Notes under the pieces: model-generated
What the model saw: the letters and a program-made list of their open reading frames with translations, nothing else
Database searches by the model: none
What the model was told of the DNA's origin: nothing
In this document: one piece after another, positions 17,746-26,504 of the stretch
Layout of the letters: every line of letters begins with the position of its first letter
Numbering within the stretch: the stretch's first letter is position 1
DNA from: Treponema sp.
Lineage (GTDB): Bacteria; Spirochaetota; Spirochaetia; Treponematales; Treponemataceae
Length of the DNA: 59,657 bases
Reading direction: 5' to 3'
Assembly: GCA_016293915.1 (NCBI GenBank)
Contig: JAEDCY010000017.1
Span: forward strand, 1 to 59,657
Made by a program: the position numbers and the translations under genes

Positions 17746-18795
17746 ATGATTACATATTGGCAGCAGATCGACGGCCAGTTTACAAAGACAAAAAAAGACG
17801 AGATCAACACAAAGCTTCCTCTTTGGGTTGACGCACGCAATGTAACACGAGACGAAACAAATTTCCTGCAGGAAGAATATCAGATTGAACAGGATCATAT
17901 CCTCGATATTCTCGACCCTGATGAGCTTTCACGAATTGAAGACGGTGATTCTGGTTATATTCTTACAATTGTCAGAGTTCCCTTCTACGACCCCGCAGCT
18001 GAAACTCCATACTTCACAGGTCCTGTCGGCATCATCATCAAGGGAAAAACAATCATCACCATCTGCTGGACAGACTGCGAAGTACTCAAAGATTTCGGCT
18101 CAAACCGTGTGCGTAATGTACGCCTCAACGACTTTCCATCATTTATCGTACACATTATAAACCGTGCAAACTTAAACTTCCTTCGTTACCTTAAGGAAAT
18201 AAACCGACGTTCTACAAGCATTCAGAACGAAATGAAACTTGAAATCGAAAACAAAGAAATCATCCTCATGCTGGGGCTGGAAAAATCTCTTGTATACTTT
18301 ACAACATCCCTCAAAAGCAATTCCCTTCTTTTGATGAAAATGAAAAGCACACGCTTAATTAAGTTTGATGAAGATGACCTTGATTTTGTAGAAGGAGTAA
18401 CAATCGATAACCGCCAGGCAATCGAAATGGCCGACACCTATTCGAACATTCTTTTCGGCGTAATGGATGCATACTCTTCGGTAATCTCAAATAACCTGAA
18501 TGTCGTAATGAAAAAGCTTGCAATCATCAATCTTGTAATGATGGCACCAACCTTTGTAACAAGCTTCTTTGGAATGAACTTCAAACTCCCATTCGACGAC
18601 TTACCGGGCTACGTACCGGTTCTGATCGCAACAGTAATCTGTCTTGTGTCAGTATTCCTCTGCAGCTGGATGCTAAACTTCAACCGCGAAACTATAGGTG
18701 CAATCCGCCAGGCAAAAAAACTGAACCGTTCACAACGCCGACGTGTAAAAGCTGAAACAAAGAAACTGCAGAAGCAGGAAAGAAAGCTTAAATAA
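17746..18795 (+). CDS. corA: CorA-family magnesium/divalent cation channel
   Basis: 349 residues. Cytoplasmic N-terminal alpha/beta domain, long helices about 135-255, then TM1 (about 257-275) ending in the family signature FFGMNFKLPF (GMN 276-278), and TM2 (about 291-311), followed by a very basic tail rich in Arg and Lys. Family knowledge: homopentameric Mg2+/Co2+/Ni2+ channel gated by intracellular Mg2+. The start follows GAGAGG. It is convergent with the SUMF1-like gene, with a long palindrome between. Confidence 0.93.
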   Translation: MITYWQQIDGQFTKTKKDEINTKLPLWVDARNVTRDETNFLQEEYQIEQDHILDILDPDELSRIEDGDSGYILTIVRVPFYDPAAETPYFTGPVGIIIKGKTIITICWTDCEVLKDFGSNRVRNVRLNDFPSFIVHIINRANLNFLRYLKEINRRSTSIQNEMKLEIENKEIILMLGLEKSLVYFTTSLKSNSLLLMKMKSTRLIKFDEDDLDFVEGVTIDNRQAIEMADTYSNILFGVMDAYSSVISNNLNVVMKKLAIINLVMMAPTFVTSFFGMNFKLPFDDLPGYVPVLIATVICLVSVFLCSWMLNFNRETIGAIRQAKKLNRSQRRRVKAETKKLQKQERKLK

Positions 18796-18805
18796 TTCTG
18801 ATATT

Positions 18806-18965
18806 TCACTATAAAACACTCACACTGTGGGACGCAGGCAAAAAGAATAAGGGGGGACCCCGCCAGCGTCCACGCGAGCGAAGCAAGCGTGGGGAAGCGA
18901 AAGGTGGGGGGATAACTTATTTTTTTGCCGTCGCTGGGACCCGCAGGGTGAGTGTTTTATAGTGA
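18806..18965. repeat. 160-bp palindromic element with perfect 18-bp ends
   Basis: Ends are TCACTATAAAACACTCAC (18806-18823) and its exact reverse complement (18948-18965). Inner arms also pair approximately (GGGACGCAGGCAAAAA against TTTTTTGCCGTCGCTGGG), with a central CCACGC...GCGTGG hairpin. It sits between convergent corA and the SUMF1-like gene, so it could serve both as terminator, but its size and arms look like an inserted repeat. No second copy was seen in this window. Confidence 0.75.
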
Positions 18966-18995
18966 GAGAACTCTATTTTTTGTTTATACTTTTTC

Positions 18996-19934
18996 TTATC
19001 TTGCTGAACAACAGATTCTGAAGCCCATGTAATTGTAGCACTCATTCGGGTCATAATGGTATCTGTCGCCGGCGTAGAGGAACATGGTATACTCACTCCA
19101 GCTGCCGCCTCGGCTTACACGTTCAAAGCCAATCTTTGGTCCGTAAGGATTTTCTGAGGTGTAGTCTTCAAACCAGTCCCAGCAAAACTCAATCATGTTT
19201 CCGCTCATATCGTAAAGACCGGCTGCATTTGCATTACCGCTTGCAGGATATGTCTGTTCTCCAGGTTCAAAAGGAAGCCCTGCCGTTCCAACATTGTGTG
19301 AGCCGCTTGTGTTTTCGCTTGTCCAGGCATACAAAAGGCCTTCTTCCGGATCATCAGAAATCTGGCCGCTTACAAGGTCCCCGCGCTGAAAACCTTCCCG
19401 CGTCCTTCTCGCAGCATACTCCCATTCCGCCTCACTAGGCAAACGAAAGCCGTTACAATTCCAGTCACACTCACACAAATCACAGGCCGCCGTATCGGCT
19501 GAATCGCGGATTACCTCACCGTTGTAAGTGTAGCAGGGAGTTCTTCCTCGAAGTTCGCTCAAAGCATTACACCATACAACCGCATCATACCAGTTAATCA
19601 TCGTAACCGGCTGAGAATAATTTTCATCCGTAGGAGCCGCGCCCCTTTTTCCTTCAGAGCCAGCCTGCCCGGGATTCGCAAAATTATAGCCGATTTTTTC
19701 AGCCTTCACACGAACCGAATGCCAGAGAGTATAAGTTGTTTCGAACTTGTTAATTGAAAAGGCTTCAAGCTTACGTTCTGCTGTATAAGCCTGAGTGTCT
19801 TCACCAATTGTAAATGAAAGTTGATTTCTAAAAGTAACAAGACTGATGTGTGAAAAACCAGATTGAGCAAAAACGCCTGTCATCATTAAAAATGAGGATA
19901 AAACCAAAATTGCTTTTTTACAGTTTTTTCGCAC
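18996..19934 (-). CDS. exported SUMF1/formylglycine-generating-enzyme-like protein
   Basis: 312 residues, signal peptide at the N-terminus (ends VFAQ). The FGE-sulfatase domain fills the rest: FSINKFETTYTLW, QPVTMINWYDAVVWCNALSE, FRLPSEAEWEYAARR, GLYDMSGNMIEFCWDWF, RVSRGGSW and the terminal YMGFRICCSAR. Family members either convert Cys to formylglycine in sulfatases or act as C-type-lectin-like binding or regulatory modules; no sulfatase lies nearby. A GTG at 19934 with GGAG at 7 nt is preferred over the TTG at 19940. Confidence 0.85.
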   Translation of the reverse strand: MRKNCKKAILVLSSFLMMTGVFAQSGFSHISLVTFRNQLSFTIGEDTQAYTAERKLEAFSINKFETTYTLWHSVRVKAEKIGYNFANPGQAGSEGKRGAAPTDENYSQPVTMINWYDAVVWCNALSELRGRTPCYTYNGEVIRDSADTAACDLCECDWNCNGFRLPSEAEWEYAARRTREGFQRGDLVSGQISDDPEEGLLYAWTSENTSGSHNVGTAGLPFEPGEQTYPASGNANAAGLYDMSGNMIEFCWDWFEDYTSENPYGPKIGFERVSRGGSWSEYTMFLYAGDRYHYDPNECYNYMGFRICCSAR

Positions 19935-19955
19935 TAACAAACTCCTTTAAAACAC

Positions 19956-19982
19956 GTCACTCTGAACTTGCTTCGGAATGAC
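19956..19982. repeat. short palindrome, family F (CTGAACTTG repeat)
   Basis: GTCACTCTGAACTTG...CGGAATGAC forms an inverted repeat (GTCA/TGAC ends) between two minus-strand genes. Related copies are at 26505-26642 and 45433-45492. Confidence 0.55.
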
Positions 19983-19990
19983 ATTATTTT

Positions 19991-20683
19991 TTACAGCTTA
20001 CACATTTCGGTTTTTACAACCTTCCAGTTTCCGCCGTCTTTTTCAACTTCGAGCCAGACATAACTTCCTGCTTCACCAAGGCTTCCAGGATTAATTACCA
20101 CAGTATCTCCGAATTTTTCAATTCCAGCTCCTTCATGAATATGACCGCAAACAACAGCCAGCGGTTTATTTTCCTTAATGAAGTCTGTAAACTTCTGACT
20201 TCCAGCATGATGCTCTCCGTCAAAAGAATCAATTTTTTCTCCAACCGGAGGATTGTGGCTTACAAGAATAAGACTCTGCCATAAAGAAGCGTCGCCAGTC
20301 TGTTCAACACTATTTTTAACAATATCAAAATCAGAAAGACACTCATCTTCTGTACGTTCAAATTCAGTTTTGCCGGTAAAATATGTTCCGCCGCCACTGC
20401 CCGCAAAAGCAAGTCCCTCGTGAAAGGCAAGAGACTTTTCTACGCTGACATCCTGGGCCTCAAGTTCTTCAAGAAAATCTTCGTTATCGCAGTTCCCAAG
20501 AACAGCAAAAATGTTTTCATGCTTTGAACAGAGTTTTTCAAGAGTATCTTTTCCGGTTTCAGGCTTAAAGCATTCAGCAAAGTCACCGCCAAAAATTACA
20601 GCATCAACCTGCTCAAAAAGAGAATCCATTTTATCGAGCACATCATTGTGTGCATGCAGATCACTAATTACTAAAAGTTTCAT
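19991..20683 (-). CDS. YfcE/MJ0936-type metallophosphoesterase
   Basis: 230 residues. Calcineurin-like phosphoesterase motifs in order: LLVISDLHAHND (residues 2-13), FGGDFAE, VLGNCDNE (GNCD in place of GNHD), LVSHNPPVG and VCGHIHEGAGI, then INPGSLGEAGSY. Family knowledge: two-metal phosphodiesterases of broad specificity. The ATG at 20683 (GGAG at 5 nt) is used; the frame is open to a TTG six codons earlier. Downstream of hisC, from which it is separated by palindromic AGCTA repeats. Confidence 0.88.
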   Translation of the reverse strand: MKLLVISDLHAHNDVLDKMDSLFEQVDAVIFGGDFAECFKPETGKDTLEKLCSKHENIFAVLGNCDNEDFLEELEAQDVSVEKSLAFHEGLAFAGSGGGTYFTGKTEFERTEDECLSDFDIVKNSVEQTGDASLWQSLILVSHNPPVGEKIDSFDGEHHAGSQKFTDFIKENKPLAVVCGHIHEGAGIEKFGDTVVINPGSLGEAGSYVWLEVEKDGGNWKVVKTEMCKL

Positions 20684-20705
20684 AATATCTCCATCTTTCA
20701 AGCCA

Positions 20706-20748
20706 TTAGCTATAAGCTAATAGCTATTAGCTAAGGGGCTAGCCCCTT
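20706..20748. repeat. AGCTA palindromic repeats overlapping the hisC stop
   Basis: TTAGCTATAAGCTAATAGC and its near inverse are followed by the perfect 16-bp palindrome AAGGGGCTAGCCCCTT (20733-20748), which contains the hisC stop codon. It may act as a weak terminator or mRNA 3-prime stabiliser, or be a short inserted repeat that set the hisC C-terminus. Confidence 0.55.
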
Positions 20749-21899
20749 AAAATCTCCTCGAATATTTTTTTCAAGCCGGACATCTGTTCTGCAGTACCCA
20801 CAGTTATTCTAACAAAATCTTCAATTCCCGGTGTATTAAAGTGCCTTATCAAAAGTCCCTGAGCCTTTACTTTCTGATACAGTTCATCACCAGAAATAGA
20901 AGGGTGTTTTGCAAACAAAAAGTTTGTCTGGCTCTTCAATACATAAAACCCTTTATCGCACAAAAAGTTATAAAAATCATCCCGAACCTGGGCAACCTTG
21001 CGCGAAGTTTCTGCATAGTAGGCAACATCACCGCAGGCTGCTTTTCCGCTTACCTGAGCAACGGCATCCAGAGGAAAGTGATTTACACTGTTTTTTACAG
21101 TTGTAACAATATTCACAAGCTCCGGATTTGCAACAATATAACCAAGTCTCTGGCCGGCACCGCAAAGGCTCTTTGAAAAAGTTCTTACAATCACAAGATT
21201 TTTAAACTCAGCCAAAAGAGGAATACAAGATTCTCCGCCAAAATCAACATAAGCTTCATCAACAATAAAGATTTCATCAGAAGAAGCTTTCTTTATCATC
21301 TGGCGAACCTGGTCACGGGTAAGACCAAGTGAAGTTGGCGCATTAGGGTTTGCAAAAATAATACCACCCTGATTTTTTTCTGCGCGTGAAAGCATTTCAT
21401 CAACATCAAGCGACCAGTCTTCCTTAAGCGGAACCTGATCCATAGGAATATTGTAAAAGCCTGCATAAACCGGATAAAAACTGTAGGTAAACTGCGGCAT
21501 TACAAAACGCTTGCTTGAATCAAAGAAAGCATAAAAAACAAAAGACAGAACTTCATCACTTCCGTTTCCTGTATAAATCATCTCAGGAGTAACTGTAAAT
21601 GGAATCTTATCCTGGTCTGAAGGGTGAACTTCACCTCCCTCTACACGGGCCCGGCAAAGAACGCCGCCACTCTTATTGAGCATATCTGCAATTGCGGCAT
21701 GGAGTTCAAGAGAATCCGGATCCGGGTACAAGCCCAGCTTTTCTGGATTCTTCTGTACAAAGTCTATAACAGCCTTCTGAACTACAGGACTAGGCGGATA
21801 CGGATTTTCATTAGCATTAAGTTTTATATAAACACGGTCCTTGGGCTGCTCGCCAGGAACATAAGGATTAAGTTGTCTAACACGATTTGAAATTAACAT
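20739..21899 (-). CDS. hisC: histidinol-phosphate aminotransferase HisC
   Basis: 386 residues, class I/II PLP aminotransferase: LNANENPYPPSP (substrate loop, 27-38), FANPNAPTSLGL (183-194), DEAYVDFGG (215-223) and the PLP lysine in RTFSKSLCGAGQRLGY (Lys243). Catalyses imidazole-acetol-phosphate to histidinol-phosphate in histidine synthesis; related enzymes also act on aromatic amino acids. Residues about 78-100 (SGGVLCRARVEGG...DKIPFTV, nt 21600-21668) look like an extra segment before the conserved TGNGSDEV, possibly another in-frame repeat insertion. No other his genes are nearby. Confidence 0.9.
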   Translation of the reverse strand: MLISNRVRQLNPYVPGEQPKDRVYIKLNANENPYPPSPVVQKAVIDFVQKNPEKLGLYPDPDSLELHAAIADMLNKSGGVLCRARVEGGEVHPSDQDKIPFTVTPEMIYTGNGSDEVLSFVFYAFFDSSKRFVMPQFTYSFYPVYAGFYNIPMDQVPLKEDWSLDVDEMLSRAEKNQGGIIFANPNAPTSLGLTRDQVRQMIKKASSDEIFIVDEAYVDFGGESCIPLLAEFKNLVIVRTFSKSLCGAGQRLGYIVANPELVNIVTTVKNSVNHFPLDAVAQVSGKAACGDVAYYAETSRKVAQVRDDFYNFLCDKGFYVLKSQTNFLFAKHPSISGDELYQKVKAQGLLIRHFNTPGIEDFVRITVGTAEQMSGLKKIFEEILRG

Positions 21900-21980
21900 A
21901 CTTATATTTTAACCCTTTATCGGGTTAATTTCAATGTGATACGATAATTGTGTAATACGATAATTTCACTTATAAAAACA

Positions 21981-22025
21981 AACCTGTCACTGGCTGGCTG
22001 TTTACGCACAAGGCAATGACAGGTT
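21981..22025 (-). terminator. terminator of the PadR operon
   Basis: AACCTGTCA and TGACAGGTT form a 9-bp stem with a 27-nt loop, followed on the minus strand by TTGTTTTTATAAG. It lies 28 nt after the stop of the last gene of the operon. Confidence 0.7.
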
Positions 22026-22052
22026 AGAAATGACAGAATCTTATTTTAGCTT

Positions 22053-22757
22053 TTATCTTATATTGATTTCACCAACGTTTGTATCAGCCTTAATTTTCTT
22101 TGAACTGCCAGACTGCCTGCAATTATAAGATCTCCTGTACGACACTCCATCCACACAAACCTCCCCTACATCTGTAGAAAGCTCCATATTGTATTCACTC
22201 AAATCAGCTGCAGGTTCAATTGATATTTCTCCAACATTGTTGTCACATTCGATGTTATTAAACTGAACTTTACGAACATCAATTGCACCGACATTTAAAT
22301 CAATATCAATATCATTTACAGTTAAATCTCTCAGTCTTATATCACCAACACCAGCATTGATATCAATATTAGAGAGATTCGTTCCACTGGGAATGGTAAT
22401 CACCACCTTACAGTTATGGTTACCTGAACCAAATCCTCTCTGTGGTGAATTCTGCGAAATCTGAAGAAGTCCATTTTTCACACTTACCTGAGGTCTGAGA
22501 GATTCTTTACTGAAAGTTCCATCTATTTTGAATTCAGGTCCTTCTTCTATTGTCAACGACATGATATTTGTATGTATTTGGATTTCTGAAAAACTTTCAA
22601 GAATCTGATTTATTTCACGACTGCCCTGCTTATCATAATCATATGATTTTTCACGGGCTGTAAATGAATTAGCAAAACCAAGATTTTTTGCACTTCCATA
22701 AATGATACAGCATACAGTAATAATTCCAAGTACTACAAAAAGTATTGTCCTTTTCAT
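22053..22757 (-). CDS. DUF4097-type membrane-anchored beta-helix protein
   Basis: 234 residues. One N-terminal TM segment or signal anchor (about 3-22), then a repetitive beta structure: repeated NVGxIxI-type units (INAGVGDIRL, LNVGAIDVRK, DNNVGEISI, STDVGEVCV, TNVGEINIR) typical of DUF4097 putative adhesins. These proteins commonly travel with PadR and HAAS-type membrane genes. The ATG at 22757 lies one base after the stop of the upstream gene with GGAG upstream; longer starts lie inside that gene. Likely part of an envelope-stress sensor operon, by inference. Confidence 0.82.
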   Translation of the reverse strand: MKRTILFVVLGIITVCCIIYGSAKNLGFANSFTAREKSYDYDKQGSREINQILESFSEIQIHTNIMSLTIEEGPEFKIDGTFSKESLRPQVSVKNGLLQISQNSPQRGFGSGNHNCKVVITIPSGTNLSNIDINAGVGDIRLRDLTVNDIDIDLNVGAIDVRKVQFNNIECDNNVGEISIEPAADLSEYNMELSTDVGEVCVDGVSYRRSYNCRQSGSSKKIKADTNVGEINIR

Positions 22758-22758
22758 A

Positions 22759-23757
22759 TTATTCATCTCCTTTATTTTTCTTTTCGCCTGTGCTTCCAAA
22801 AGCAATTAACACAGAAAAGACTGCTGCAGCAATCGGCCATGTGAGCCAGGTAAGATGCCACATAAATGTCAAAAAACTTACACAAAGATAAATACAGGTA
22901 ACTACCGGCCAGTAGCATTTTAATATAGAACGGATGGTTGGATTCTGAACCTTCTGGATTCTCTTATCCCCTGTTTCCCTGTCCTCTGAAAAATCAGTCT
23001 GTTCATTAATTCCCAAAAGTCTTGTATAAGTTCTTTTGATTGAATTTGAATAAACAAAACAGAAAACTCCAAGTCCAACAAAAACAAAAAGCAATGCCCC
23101 AGAAAGATTATCCCAAATGCGTCCACTATAATTATCAAAGATTATAGCCGGAGTAAAACATAAAATACACAAAAGAATTCCAACAGAATGCATTACGCTG
23201 TAAGTAGGAGTAAATTCTCTGTTTCGGTTTTTCAGATATTCAATTGAAACTGCATCAATGCTGCATGGCTCTGTTTTTATAAAGCGCCACTGTTCCATAA
23301 GAGCACTTGCACCCACTACAAGAACAACTCCAATTCCAATGCAAACGAACATTAATACAACGGCTGGAGTTTCATCTAAACCAAATCCATCTAGCATAAT
23401 AGGAAAAATCACAGCTATTATAAAAAGCATAATTCCAAAAGCCTTCATTAAAGCTGCATGCTTTTTTCTTTCAAGATATTCAGTTACTTCTTCAAAAGAA
23501 AGCTTTCTGCGCTGAATTCCTGAATACTTTGTCTGATACAAAATTTCTTTGATTCCAAGATCATCTGCAAGGTCATCAAGATTTCCAAAATTCTGAATTA
23601 CCTCACCTACAGCTTCGTTTTCTGTTTTACCGCTTCTGATAAGCTCTGTGTATTTATCTTCCATCATTTGAAGAAGCTCTGATTTAGCCTTCATAACTTT
23701 TTCTGTAAGAGGAAGTCCACGGAACATTGATTCCAGATAGTTCTTAATTGTTTCCAT
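22759..23757 (-). CDS. HAAS/DUF1700-like membrane protein
   Basis: 332 residues. The N-terminus (about 1-75) is the helical HAAS-type module seen in PadR-linked membrane proteins: MFRGLPLTEKVMKAK, MMEDKYTELIRSGKTENEAVGEVIQNFGNLDDLADDL. Six hydrophobic segments follow, in pairs near 107-150, 190-245 and 285-325. Family knowledge: this module usually transmits to, or is co-controlled with, a PadR regulator. Middle gene of a three-gene operon, 31 nt after padR-like and 1 nt before the DUF4097 gene. Confidence 0.78.
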   Translation of the reverse strand: METIKNYLESMFRGLPLTEKVMKAKSELLQMMEDKYTELIRSGKTENEAVGEVIQNFGNLDDLADDLGIKEILYQTKYSGIQRRKLSFEEVTEYLERKKHAALMKAFGIMLFIIAVIFPIMLDGFGLDETPAVVLMFVCIGIGVVLVVGASALMEQWRFIKTEPCSIDAVSIEYLKNRNREFTPTYSVMHSVGILLCILCFTPAIIFDNYSGRIWDNLSGALLFVFVGLGVFCFVYSNSIKRTYTRLLGINEQTDFSEDRETGDKRIQKVQNPTIRSILKCYWPVVTCIYLCVSFLTFMWHLTWLTWPIAAAVFSVLIAFGSTGEKKNKGDE

Positions 23758-23788
23758 TCGATTCTCCTTTCAATTTGTAAACTCCGCA

Positions 23789-24118
23789 TTAACGGGTAAT
23801 AAAGTTTTCTACAACCTCTTTTGTAAGGTTCCACTCTTCACATTTGTCTTTGTAATAACTCCGCCCTTTGTCGGTTATGCGATAGTAAGTTCGCCGTTTA
23901 CCATTATCCGCTTCCTGTGAATAAGATTCCACATAACCGTTTGCTTCCATACGCGTAAAAGCCGAATAAAGGGTAGTTTCCTTTATGATGTATTTTTCTT
24001 CGGATAAGGCCTTAATATCCTTAGAAATCTCATAACCGTACGAAGGCTTTTTTTGGAGTAAGTACAAAATCATAGTGTCGTTATAACCACGTATAACATC
24101 ACTACTGATTCCAATCAT
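23789..24118 (-). CDS. PadR-family transcriptional regulator
   Basis: 109 residues, the short PadR form: winged helix with MILYLLQKKPSYGYEISKDI, ETTLYSAFTRMEANGYVESY and GKRRTYYRITDKGRSYY. It starts with ATG behind AGGAGG. The promoter just upstream is overlaid by an inverted repeat and direct repeats, so autorepression of this operon is likely (inference from layout). Confidence 0.9.
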   Translation of the reverse strand: MIGISSDVIRGYNDTMILYLLQKKPSYGYEISKDIKALSEEKYIIKETTLYSAFTRMEANGYVESYSQEADNGKRRTYYRITDKGRSYYKDKCEEWNLTKEVVENFITR

Positions 24119-24130
24119 ACAACCTCCTGT

Positions 24131-24222
24131 ATTACGTCTGTCGTTACATTGTGTGTCGTTGCAACGTCTGTCGTACTACGTCTGTCGTAGTAAAATATAA
24201 TACAGGGAACTGAGAATGTCAA
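24131..24222 (-). promoter_or_regulatory. PadR operon promoter and operator
   Basis: On the minus strand TTGACA (24217-24222), a 17-nt spacer and TATATT (24194-24199) form a near-ideal sigma-70 promoter. Directly downstream is the inverted repeat TACTACG-N5-CGTAGTA (24174-24192), and the unit ACGACAGACGT recurs about every 14-15 nt (three close copies and one diverged) down to the ribosome site. Repressor binding here would block initiation. Confidence 0.75.
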
Positions 24223-24311
24223 TAAAATATTATAAAAAACTGCTAACGTTCAAAACGCTCCCGTGGGAAAAAGCCTGTGTGCTGCAGGCAATGCCTCGGC
24301 ATTTATACACA

Positions 24312-24545
24312 CATAACACGACAGGGCTTCCGCATTATAAACAAAAATCCCGACTTTTTGGCTCCCAGTCACGGTTGCGTGATTCAAAACCGCGCAATAA
24401 TGCGCTACACGCTTTTTGTGGTATAGAAACTATTGAACTGCCGCTTCGCAGCAGCCACAAAAAGAGTGTTTTTGAACCTCGCCCCGCTCCTTCGCGCCAA
24501 CATTACGGAAAATCGTTTATAATGCGGAAGCCCTGCATAACACGA
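24312..24545. mobile_element. MITE-like element, copy 1, with 10-bp target duplication
   Basis: The element is 24322-24535 (214 bp). Its ends are perfect 21-bp inverted repeats beginning CAGGGCTTCCGCATTATAAA. It is flanked by the direct repeat CATAACACGA at 24312-24321 and 24536-24545. No transposase frame is present; the interior has hairpins such as GCCGCTTCGCAGCAGCC and CGCGCAATAATGCGC. A second copy in the opposite orientation is at 43016-43230. It fills most of the gap between the PadR promoter and the next gene. Confidence 0.9.
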
Positions 24546-24588
24546 TAAACATCTTTAAAAAATCACATATATGGTATAAAATAGAAAT

Positions 24589-26496
24589 ATGGCGACTACA
24601 TCTAATTTAAGTTCAATTATCAGATATTATGCAGAAAAACAAAAATCTCCTTTTATTGATCTCAAAGAATTTTGCACTTATGTAAAAAAATACGCAGAGC
24701 ATCACGTAGAAGAACAAAGCGAACTTGTAAAATATCTGGGTGATCCTTCAGGAACTGTCGTAGCAGAACTGCAGGGGCTTTCTGAAAAACATCTTGTTGC
24801 CATAATCAATGCAAACAACAAAAAAACAATTGTTTCCATCACCTTCCTTGCTGCTAAATATGCAAACGTTTACAAAGAGATGATGAAAAATGATGCCATT
24901 CTTTTTCCTCAGGGTACCGACCTGCCAAAGCAGTTTCCGAGCCAGATTCTTGAACACAAATCTGTAAGTCAGTACATTCCATTTTTAATTGAAAAGGACA
25001 ACTCTAAATCTCCATTTTTATATCTTCTTGATTTTGCAAGAGACCTTCCTCCAATGCTTATTCCGGCTTGTGTTCCGATTAAAGTTCTTCTCGACACTGC
25101 CCAGCAGAAGGTTCGCAAGATTCTTAAAAAAGAAGAATTTCATGATTACTTTTTGAAAAAACTCCGCAGTACAAATCCTACAAAAGAGATTTCGATAAAG
25201 AATTTTTATACACACTTTGTTGATTCAGAGAACTATCAGTTTGCAGAATTCAACGACGGAGAAGATTATTATATCTGGAACCAATCGCTTTATTACATCC
25301 GTCAGGACTTTGAAAAAATTGCAGACCGCACAACAGAAGATACAAACATTCTTCAGGCTGTTCAGATTCTTGAAACTCACAGTACTTACCTTAAAGAAAA
25401 ATTCCAGAATGATCACAAACGTTCAGAAGCAATCAAAGAGCTTGAATCTGCTCTTGCAAAACCACCTTACTTCTATTCCATGCCTCAGATTCTTAAGTTC
25501 CATGACAACAATGGCCGCCTTCTCTACGGTCAGTATACAGAAGATGACCTTAAGGAGTTCCTGCAGAAAATGACTACAGACGGAGAAGCTAATGAGCTTC
25601 CTCAGCTGCTTGTTTTCAAAGTTGAATCCGGAACCCGCTATTACGTTTATAAGAAAAAGGTTCCTCAGGTAGTTGTTCGTCTTTGTAACGAAGCTCACGA
25701 CTCTATAGAAAAAGCGCTCGAAGATCACTGGTATGAGACTATGCTTGATTATGACCGCCTGCCGGAAATGTCAAATGCCTCTGAGTTTGAAGCCTGCCTT
25801 CATGAGCTTGTAGAAAAGAACTCCCCTATTCTTTATGCACTTTTGAATGCAAACTTTATGACCATTCTCTCTTACGAAATAAATGAAGATAATATCGAGG
25901 GCTTCCACCTTTTTGTAGATGGAAAGCTTTTGCCTTATAGCGATCTTCTTATGCTCAGAAACTCAAAGATTTTAGCTAATGCAAAATCAAGACTGCCTTT
26001 CTATTATACAATTCCGGTTATCTCCTGGATTATCAGTCTCTTCAGCGGAAGAACAAAAGAAAAGAAAGCTGCTGCTACAAAAACTGTTATCGAAAAAAAT
26101 CCTTTTGAAGATGATAGCGAAGAAAAGAAAACAGAGTCCGCTCCAAAACAGTCTAAAACACAGGCTCTTGCAAAGAACGCAAAGGAAATTGCAAAAAACC
26201 TTATTCCAGAAGGTTCTACTATCGACCGTGAATTGAACTACCTTACAAAGCAGTGGAACAAGATGATTTCCAAAGACGCCTATAATAATCTTACCGAAGA
26301 CGTTAATTCTCTTATCCGTGATTATACAAGACGTGTTGTGAAATCTCTTTCCGCAAACTCCTTCACCCGCGAACGTGTTGAAAATCTTGCAAAAACCCTT
26401 GTAAATACTCCAAACATGCAGAAAATCAAGGAAGAAAAGGCACTTACTGAATACGTAGTTCTTTATATGCTGCGTCTGGTAAGCAATTTCCAGTAA
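24589..26496 (+). CDS. conserved-looking 635-residue protein, unknown function
   Basis: Not recognised. 635 residues without a signal peptide. The bulk is predicted helical and soluble, with DFARDLPPMLIPACVPIKVLL near 148-168. A possible TM hairpin lies at about 464-482 (LPFYYTIPVISWIISLFSG), followed by a Lys/Glu/Ala-rich linker (about 484-525) and a helical C-terminal domain (ELNYLTKQWNKMISKDAYNNL...). Codon use is like the neighbours and the length suggests a real gene. The ATG has a weak Shine-Dalgarno. It stands alone between the MITE and a composite repeat/terminator. Confidence 0.8.
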   Translation: MATTSNLSSIIRYYAEKQKSPFIDLKEFCTYVKKYAEHHVEEQSELVKYLGDPSGTVVAELQGLSEKHLVAIINANNKKTIVSITFLAAKYANVYKEMMKNDAILFPQGTDLPKQFPSQILEHKSVSQYIPFLIEKDNSKSPFLYLLDFARDLPPMLIPACVPIKVLLDTAQQKVRKILKKEEFHDYFLKKLRSTNPTKEISIKNFYTHFVDSENYQFAEFNDGEDYYIWNQSLYYIRQDFEKIADRTTEDTNILQAVQILETHSTYLKEKFQNDHKRSEAIKELESALAKPPYFYSMPQILKFHDNNGRLLYGQYTEDDLKEFLQKMTTDGEANELPQLLVFKVESGTRYYVYKKKVPQVVVRLCNEAHDSIEKALEDHWYETMLDYDRLPEMSNASEFEACLHELVEKNSPILYALLNANFMTILSYEINEDNIEGFHLFVDGKLLPYSDLLMLRNSKILANAKSRLPFYYTIPVISWIISLFSGRTKEKKAAATKTVIEKNPFEDDSEEKKTESAPKQSKTQALAKNAKEIAKNLIPEGSTIDRELNYLTKQWNKMISKDAYNNLTEDVNSLIRDYTRRVVKSLSANSFTRERVENLAKTLVNTPNMQKIKEEKALTEYVVLYMLRLVSNFQ

Positions 26497-26504
26497 TGAC
26501 AGAG

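Noticed and set aside
24216..24548. 110-codon frame spanning the MITE
   Set aside because: It covers the inverted-repeat element and its flank, has no ribosome site and no protein-like pattern.
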